DNA of 64,000 bases from contig NZ_NRGS01000033.1 in the NCBI RefSeq assembly GCF_002332425.1, forward strand, positions 1-64,000, given 5' to 3'. Every line of letters begins with the position of its first letter. Position 1 is the stretch's first letter. The DNA comes from Brachybacterium alimentarium. Its GTDB lineage: Bacteria; Actinomycetota; Actinomycetes; Actinomycetales; Dermabacteraceae. The notes under the pieces were generated by a model. That model made no database searches. It was not told where the DNA came from and saw only the letters and a program-made list of their open reading frames with translations. Positions 60,071-64,000 of this stretch are shown here, piece after piece. The position numbers were made by a program, and so were the translations under genes.

Positions 60071-62176
60071 TCAGACCTCTATCGAGGCCGTGTCGGACCG
60101 GCTGCCATCGGCGGAGGTCGCCACCAGCTCCACGCTGCCGCCGGACGGGACGGCGTGCACGTACAGCCGATCGCGACGCGTGCGACCGAGCCATGTCCGC
60201 GTCGTGGCGCCGATGTGGAAGAGGTCCCAGAACTCTGCGGCCTCCTGCTGCTCCCAGCCGAACTGCATGGCTCGGGCATCGCCCTGCGAGGAGGCGACCT
60301 CGGCGGTGAACCCGGCCGGGGTCGTCGGCTGAATGATCTCCGGGGCCTCGACCAGCAGGACCTCGCCGACGTTCACGGACAACGGCGCTGTCGATGAGAG
60401 CGACAGGCTCACCCGGGTGATCGGGCGCCTGGCGGCGCGGGCAGGGATGGGCCCGCGGTGCTGCGCCCAATCGCCCTCGTCCGGCCGGCCGCGGTGCAGG
60501 ACGACCTCCGAACGCGAACCGTCGTCATGGGTGAGGACCATGGTCGCCGTCACGGCCTCCGAGGAGCGGATCCTGGCGCTTGCGAAGGACTGCCGAGGCA
60601 GGGACAGCGCCGTCTTGAACAGGTGCAGCTCGACGTCGGTCGCGTCCGAGTCGACACCGAGGGAATGGGAGCCCTCCCAGGCGATCGTCTCGTCGAGGTG
60701 CACCTCGCCCAGGGGCAGCTCCGGCTCGGTCCAGTACTGCCAGGTCGGGTTCAGCTGACCGATGCCCGCGTTGTTCCACGGCCGTGTGGAGACCACCCGG
60801 CCGTGGATCCGGAAGTGACTGCCGACGCCGACGCCGAAAGTGGTGCGGATCGGCAGGGAATCCAGCGTCGACTTCTCGACGATCATGTGGGCGACGCCGT
60901 CGTAGCGCTCGGGGTTCAGCACGTCGGTGCGACCGTCGGGCGTGGGGTCGATGACCCGGCCACTGGTGGCAGGGTTGCCCGACGGGCCGGAGAAGAACTG
61001 CTGCTCGAGGGTGCGGAACCTCCGTCGGCCCTCGACGGTGAGCGCGTCGTCGCCCGCATCGGACCAGAAGGACTGCGAGACGAAATTGCCCATGCTCAGC
61101 GGAGCCTCGGTACCGGGATGGGCCAGATCGCCGAACCGCTCTCGTGGGTCGAAGCCGCCCTTCTGATGCTCGACGCCGGCGAAGCCCACCTGCAGCGGAT
61201 CGAACCCGGCGGCGCGCACGGCGTCCGCGCTGCCGGCCAGACCCGGGTCTGCCTTCGGCCAGTCGTAGTTGAGGAAGATCGAGTCCGCCAGACGGTCCTC
61301 GGGGGTCCCCAGCCACGGGAGGTTCTTCTCGTTGAGACGGTTCTGGTAGTCCAGCTCGCCGTCGGGCAGCACCGCGTCGTAGTAGCACAGGTAGTGCTCG
61401 GGATCCTCGGCGCGGATGTACCGGAGCATCGCGGCGAGCTGCTCGGCCTCCCGTGCGGTGATCTCCTTCTCCTGGTTGATGAAGAAGCCGTCGAACCCGA
61501 AGTAGCGCCGCATCGCGATCATCGCGTCCGCCACCGGGAACGAACCGTCCTCCCGCTGCTCGACATAGGGGCCGAAATCTCCCTCGCGCGGCCAGAACCA
61601 GCCACCGATGACCTTCGCACCGTGGAGGTGCCCCATCTCGACGAACCCGGGGTTGGGCAGGTCGATCAGACCGGCGGGGCCGTCGTCGTAGGAGCCGCCG
61701 TCGACCACCTGCCCGTGCCAGCTGCCCCACACGTCGTAGTACGGCCAGAACCGTTGTGTCCACACGTACCCCTCCGCGCCGTCGATCTGCGCTCGCGGCT
61801 GATACGAGGAGCCGTCGTAGTCGATCTCGAGCGCCAGGTACTGGGTGTCCGCGCTGAGGTCGCGGTGCGCTTGGGACTCCGGGTCGTGCGGGATGCGGTC
61901 GCGCAGCGGTACGGCGCTGCGGAAGTTCTCCGCGTACTCGACGGTCTCCGGGGTCCAATCAGCGAGGTCGTCGATGAGGAAGCCACGGCTGAGGGGCCCC
62001 TCGGGGAAGCCCGGCTCGGCCGGCGTCATCGTCGGGGCGGTGAACGGGCCGCTGCTCCCCAGGTCGGAGTCGGTCTCGGCATGGGCAGGGGAGAGAGAGG
62101 CGTGCGCGCCGAGGGCGGCGGCGCCGGCTCCGGCGGCACCGACGCGGAGCAGCGTGCGGCGGGAGAGGGACGTCAT
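60071..62176 (-). CDS. Secreted endo-beta-N-acetylglucosaminidase (GH85)
   Basis: A 701-residue exported glycosidase. The N-terminus has a Tat-type signal (SLSRRTLLRVGAAGAG, likely cleavage after AHA at ~33). The GH85 barrel contains RFWPYYDVWGSWHGQ and FDGFFINQEKE, where Asn234 and Glu236 form the Asn-x-Glu catalytic pair. The C-terminal ~300 residues are beta-rich, probably carbohydrate-binding and Ig-like. It cleaves the chitobiose core of N-glycans. AGAGG lies 7 nt before the ATG at 62176. Host-glycoprotein scavenging fits the fucosidase and sulfatase elsewhere in the window. Confidence 0.9.
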   Translation of the reverse strand: MTSLSRRTLLRVGAAGAGAAALGAHASLSPAHAETDSDLGSSGPFTAPTMTPAEPGFPEGPLSRGFLIDDLADWTPETVEYAENFRSAVPLRDRIPHDPESQAHRDLSADTQYLALEIDYDGSSYQPRAQIDGAEGYVWTQRFWPYYDVWGSWHGQVVDGGSYDDGPAGLIDLPNPGFVEMGHLHGAKVIGGWFWPREGDFGPYVEQREDGSFPVADAMIAMRRYFGFDGFFINQEKEITAREAEQLAAMLRYIRAEDPEHYLCYYDAVLPDGELDYQNRLNEKNLPWLGTPEDRLADSIFLNYDWPKADPGLAGSADAVRAAGFDPLQVGFAGVEHQKGGFDPRERFGDLAHPGTEAPLSMGNFVSQSFWSDAGDDALTVEGRRRFRTLEQQFFSGPSGNPATSGRVIDPTPDGRTDVLNPERYDGVAHMIVEKSTLDSLPIRTTFGVGVGSHFRIHGRVVSTRPWNNAGIGQLNPTWQYWTEPELPLGEVHLDETIAWEGSHSLGVDSDATDVELHLFKTALSLPRQSFASARIRSSEAVTATMVLTHDDGSRSEVVLHRGRPDEGDWAQHRGPIPARAARRPITRVSLSLSSTAPLSVNVGEVLLVEAPEIIQPTTPAGFTAEVASSQGDARAMQFGWEQQEAAEFWDLFHIGATTRTWLGRTRRDRLYVHAVPSGGSVELVATSADGSRSDTASIEV

Positions 62177-62216
62177 GGGGATCCTCTTCATCGAGTGGTC
62201 AGCGGCAAAGCAACCG

Positions 62217-62249
62217 GTGCCTATCGGCACTTAAGCGGTATAGCAACCG
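62217..62249. promoter_or_regulatory. Inverted repeats upstream of GH85
   Basis: GTGCC-TATC-GGCAC (62217-62230) and CGGT-N6-ACCG (62236-62249) lie 40-75 bp before the GH85 start, and AGCAACCG occurs twice (62209 and 62242). They are candidate operator sites in an otherwise unremarkable upstream region. Confidence 0.4.
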
Positions 62250-62379
62250 TAGCCATCCTATGCCGGTCGGGCAAGAAGCGATGCAGTCCCGCGGATACTT
62301 TTCCACCGGATACCTTCCATGTCGCGCCACGGATCGGCCACCGCGGAACCCCGATTCCGGGACCGAGCAGGTTCAGTCC

Positions 62380-62646
62380 TCAGGCCCGCTCCACGGCATG
62401 CATCGTCCCTGCCAGATCACCGAACACGATGTGGTCGCCGAAGACGGCGCCGGGGGCGAGCACGGGAGCGATGCCGAGCCGGGTGAGCTGCTCGACGTCC
62501 CCGGTGTCGAGGTGCACGGCAGTGATGAGCATCCGGTCGGGTGCGTTCACGCTAATGTTGGGTCCCAACAGGTTGCACACGCCCGCCAGGGCCCCGACGA
62601 TCATCCCCGCGACCTCGGCTCGGTCCCCGTACCCGGTGCGGTCATG
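62380..62646 (-). pseudogene. Possible ROK-family C-terminal remnant
   Basis: A minus-strand frame of about 88 codons reads RAEVAGMIVGALAGVCNLLGPNIS...GDHIVFGDLAGTMHAVERA. This resembles the C-terminal third of ROK proteins (helix plus V-N-LL-P and the closing GxxAxxxGA segment). No start codon with SD and no upstream ROK sequence is present in frame. A truncated regulator of the downstream GH85 gene is the best reading, with low certainty; it could also be noncoding GC-rich sequence. Confidence 0.35.
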
Positions 62647-62681
62647 GGGCGGCGTCGTCGCCGTCCCCGTGCTCTCTGCGT

Positions 62682-63326
62682 TCAAGTGCTGCGCGGCTGG
62701 ATCTTCAGCGCGGGGCCTCCTGGGTGAACGGGAATCCGTGCTCCCGAAAAGGCGCGGAGGGCGTGCTCGTCGGCCGTGTCTATCTCGAACGACACCACCT
62801 CGCGTGTCGGGTGGTGGGTCACCCGTTCGATGCGTCCGGCGAGCGTCACGAATCCCGCGAGGGAAGCGACGAAAGGACGACCTATCCATTCCTCGGTCCG
62901 CTTGAAGTACCACCATTCCGTGGCTGCGTCGTAGCGCTCCTGCGCGGTGAAGGCACGGTGGAAGCCGAGATAGCGGCGAGGGTCCTCGGGTCTGTCGGTC
63001 AGCGTTCCGGGTCCGAGGCGCACATTGATGTAAGGGCCCGGGTCCTCGTTCGCCAACGGGACCCTTGTCAGGAGGTCCAGTCCGTGGCGAGGCATCAGGA
63101 GCTTGCGCCCCGCCCGGATGACCCACTTCTGTTCGGGGGCATCTGCGGCGGGCTCCCGAGCGGCCAGATCGCCAGCCAGCTCGGAGACCATGAGCTGGGT
63201 CGCCAGGGACTGGGTGAGGCCGAGCCGTTCCATGACCAGCCCTGTCGAGACCCAGTCATCCGGCAGGGGGACGGCGAGCTGGCGCCCTGCAAACGTGGAC
63301 AGGTCAGCGGAGAGCACCGACCGCAT
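62682..63326 (-). CDS. Hypothetical 214-residue protein
   Basis: A soluble protein with no recognised family. The N-terminus MRSVLSADLSTFAGRQLAVPLPDDWV is followed by a segment resembling a helix-turn-helix (MERLGLTQSLATQLMVSELAGDLAA) and a beta-rich C-terminal half with ATEWWYFKRTEEWIGRPFVASLAGFVTL. Codon bias and third-position GC support it as a real gene. It is divergent from the membrane protein at 63523, with an inverted repeat between them. Confidence 0.6.
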   Translation of the reverse strand: MRSVLSADLSTFAGRQLAVPLPDDWVSTGLVMERLGLTQSLATQLMVSELAGDLAAREPAADAPEQKWVIRAGRKLLMPRHGLDLLTRVPLANEDPGPYINVRLGPGTLTDRPEDPRRYLGFHRAFTAQERYDAATEWWYFKRTEEWIGRPFVASLAGFVTLAGRIERVTHHPTREVVSFEIDTADEHALRAFSGARIPVHPGGPALKIQPRST

Positions 63327-63393
63327 ACTGCGCTCCTAGGTCGACGAATGGGGTACGGGTGTTCGTGCTGCGGCCTACGGCGGCCCCCGCAAT

Positions 63394-63431
63394 ACCGACC
63401 CATGTTAGCGTTTACTGACATAGGGGTCGGT
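63394..63431. promoter_or_regulatory. Imperfect inverted repeat in divergent region
   Basis: ACCGACCCATGT (63394-63405) and ACATAGGGGTCGGT (63418-63431) form a dyad with a 2-nt bulge around TTAGCGTTTACT, a LacI-like half-site sequence. It lies between the divergent genes at 63326 and 63523 and may control both. Confidence 0.4.
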
Positions 63432-63522
63432 GTGGGTGACCGGTGGCTGACGTCGCGTACGGGGTTGAGGGACCCACGCCCGGACAGCATGCCCCTCGAC
63501 CATCCCCATACCAGGAGTGCTC

Positions 63523-64000
63523 ATGACACCATTCTCGGACACTGCGGAACAGCCGACCCCCGGGCCCGTGCTGGTGGGGGTCGCGATGCTGGGACTCACC
63601 ACCCTCCTCAGCCTTCCTTCCCCGTTCTTCACCGGCCTGCTCCTCGCCCCCGTCTTCGGGGCGACTGCCGTCCTGGGGTATCGCCGTGTGCGATGGGCGG
63701 GCTTTGTGGGCCTCGGCGCATCAGCGTTCGCCCTCCTCACCGCCCTGATCGCTGCGATCGTGTCGACCTCTCAGGCCACCGCCGGGTCCACATTGTTCGC
63801 TGCCTTGGGTGCTCTCCTGGTCGGCCTGTGTGCGCTGGCGGGTGGTGTCGGCTCCGGAGTGCTGGTGATCTACCGAAACCATCTCGCCGGGAGTCGGCGC
63901 CGCACGTCGTTCTCTCCGCAGCAGCCACCCTCGACCTACGAATCCGCTTCGGCCTCCGAGCGGGAGTTCCCTCCGTCCCCGGTCGACGGCGCTGCGCAGA
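63523..64000 (+). CDS. Membrane protein, truncated by window end
   Basis: The frame starts at ATG 63523, 5 nt after AGGAG, and stays open for 159 codons to the window end. The product begins MTPFSDTAEQPTPGPVLVG and has four hydrophobic segments up to about residue 120, then a Ser/Pro/Gln-rich polar tail. No family is recognised. The stop codon lies outside the window. Confidence 0.7.
   Translation, partial: MTPFSDTAEQPTPGPVLVGVAMLGLTTLLSLPSPFFTGLLLAPVFGATAVLGYRRVRWAGFVGLGASAFALLTALIAAIVSTSQATAGSTLFAALGALLVGLCALAGGVGSGVLVIYRNHLAGSRRRTSFSPQQPPSTYESASASEREFPPSPVDGAAQ

Noticed and set aside
62556-62570. Perfect palindrome TGTTGGG-T-CCCAACA
   Set aside because: It lies inside the ROK-like remnant where Leu-Gly-Pro-Asn codons explain it, and no promoter is near; not supported as an operator.
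1-64000. tRNA, rRNA, insertion sequence or prophage genes
   Set aside because: No cloverleaf-like segment, rRNA core, transposase or phage structural motif was recognised on either strand. A tRNAscan or Infernal run would be decisive.

Overview
The window is high-GC DNA with densely packed genes, ATGA/GTGA start-stop overlaps and several apparently leaderless starts. It carries a C50-carotenoid (CrtE/B/I/Ye/Yf/Eb) operon and a BioQ-like/BioYMN biotin locus. This points to an actinobacterium of the order Micrococcales, most like Brachybacterium or a relative. The genus is inferred from gene content, not measured. No rRNA, tRNA, CRISPR array, insertion sequence or prophage was recognised.

Region by region: (a) 0.25-6.8 kb, minus strand: a sugar locus with a LacI regulator, a binding protein, two ABC permeases, a sugar-phosphate isomerase-like protein and a Gfo/Idh/MocA dehydrogenase, with a tandem palindromic operator. 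(b) 7.0-10.3 kb: a type III polyketide synthase, methyltransferase and FAD monooxygenase, translationally coupled. (c) 10.6-18.7 kb: a fully overlapping carotenoid operon with an SDR-DUF2867 protein and a TspO-like membrane protein inserted between crtE and crtB, plus a 42-residue Ala-Pro leader ORF overlapping crtE. A divergent MarR regulator (CrtR-like) and a FUSC-family membrane protein follow. (d) 20.5-26.5 kb: single metabolic genes (3-alpha-HSD-like SDR, DUF4282 protein, aldo/keto reductase, RibD-like reductase, MmyB-type regulator, carboxyethylornithine-synthase-like enzyme). (e) 26.8-33.2 kb: a D-amino-acid locus (RidA, D-aminoacylase, MHS transporter, YheO/DauR-type regulator, D-serine-dehydratase-like deaminase). 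(f) 33.3-38.3 kb: carbonic anhydrase, Pif1-like helicase with a BRCT tail, DUF2277 protein, GH29 fucosidase. (g) 38.4-43.7 kb: a biotin locus with a TetR (BioQ-like) gene divergent from bioY, an acyl-CoA ligase-like gene, a thiolase-like gene, bioM, bioN and a CHY zinc-finger gene. (h) 43.7-47.5 kb: SRPBCC protein, zinc-ribbon SDR, C69 dipeptidase. (i) 47.7-53.9 kb: a sulfated-glycan locus (ROK regulator, lipoprotein, two permeases, sulfatase) with visibly lower GC and TTA codons. (j) 54.3-64 kb: MFS exporter, CvpA, an ADH plus an atypical proline-racemase-family pair, SDR, a secreted GH85 endoglycosidase, a possible ROK remnant and a membrane protein cut by the window end.

Themes: glycan scavenging (GH29, GH85, sulfatase, two ABC systems without their own ATPase), D-amino-acid catabolism, and pigment and phenolic-lipid synthesis. 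Intergenic regions repeatedly hold exact 7-bp tandem arrays of different heptamers (1390, 10476, 25291, 38349, 56735). This is the most unusual structural pattern of the window. The most interesting possible biology is the bioY-ligase-thiolase-bioMN operon with a thiolase lacking two canonical catalytic residues, and a proline-racemase homologue with a Ser/Thr pair in place of the catalytic cysteines.
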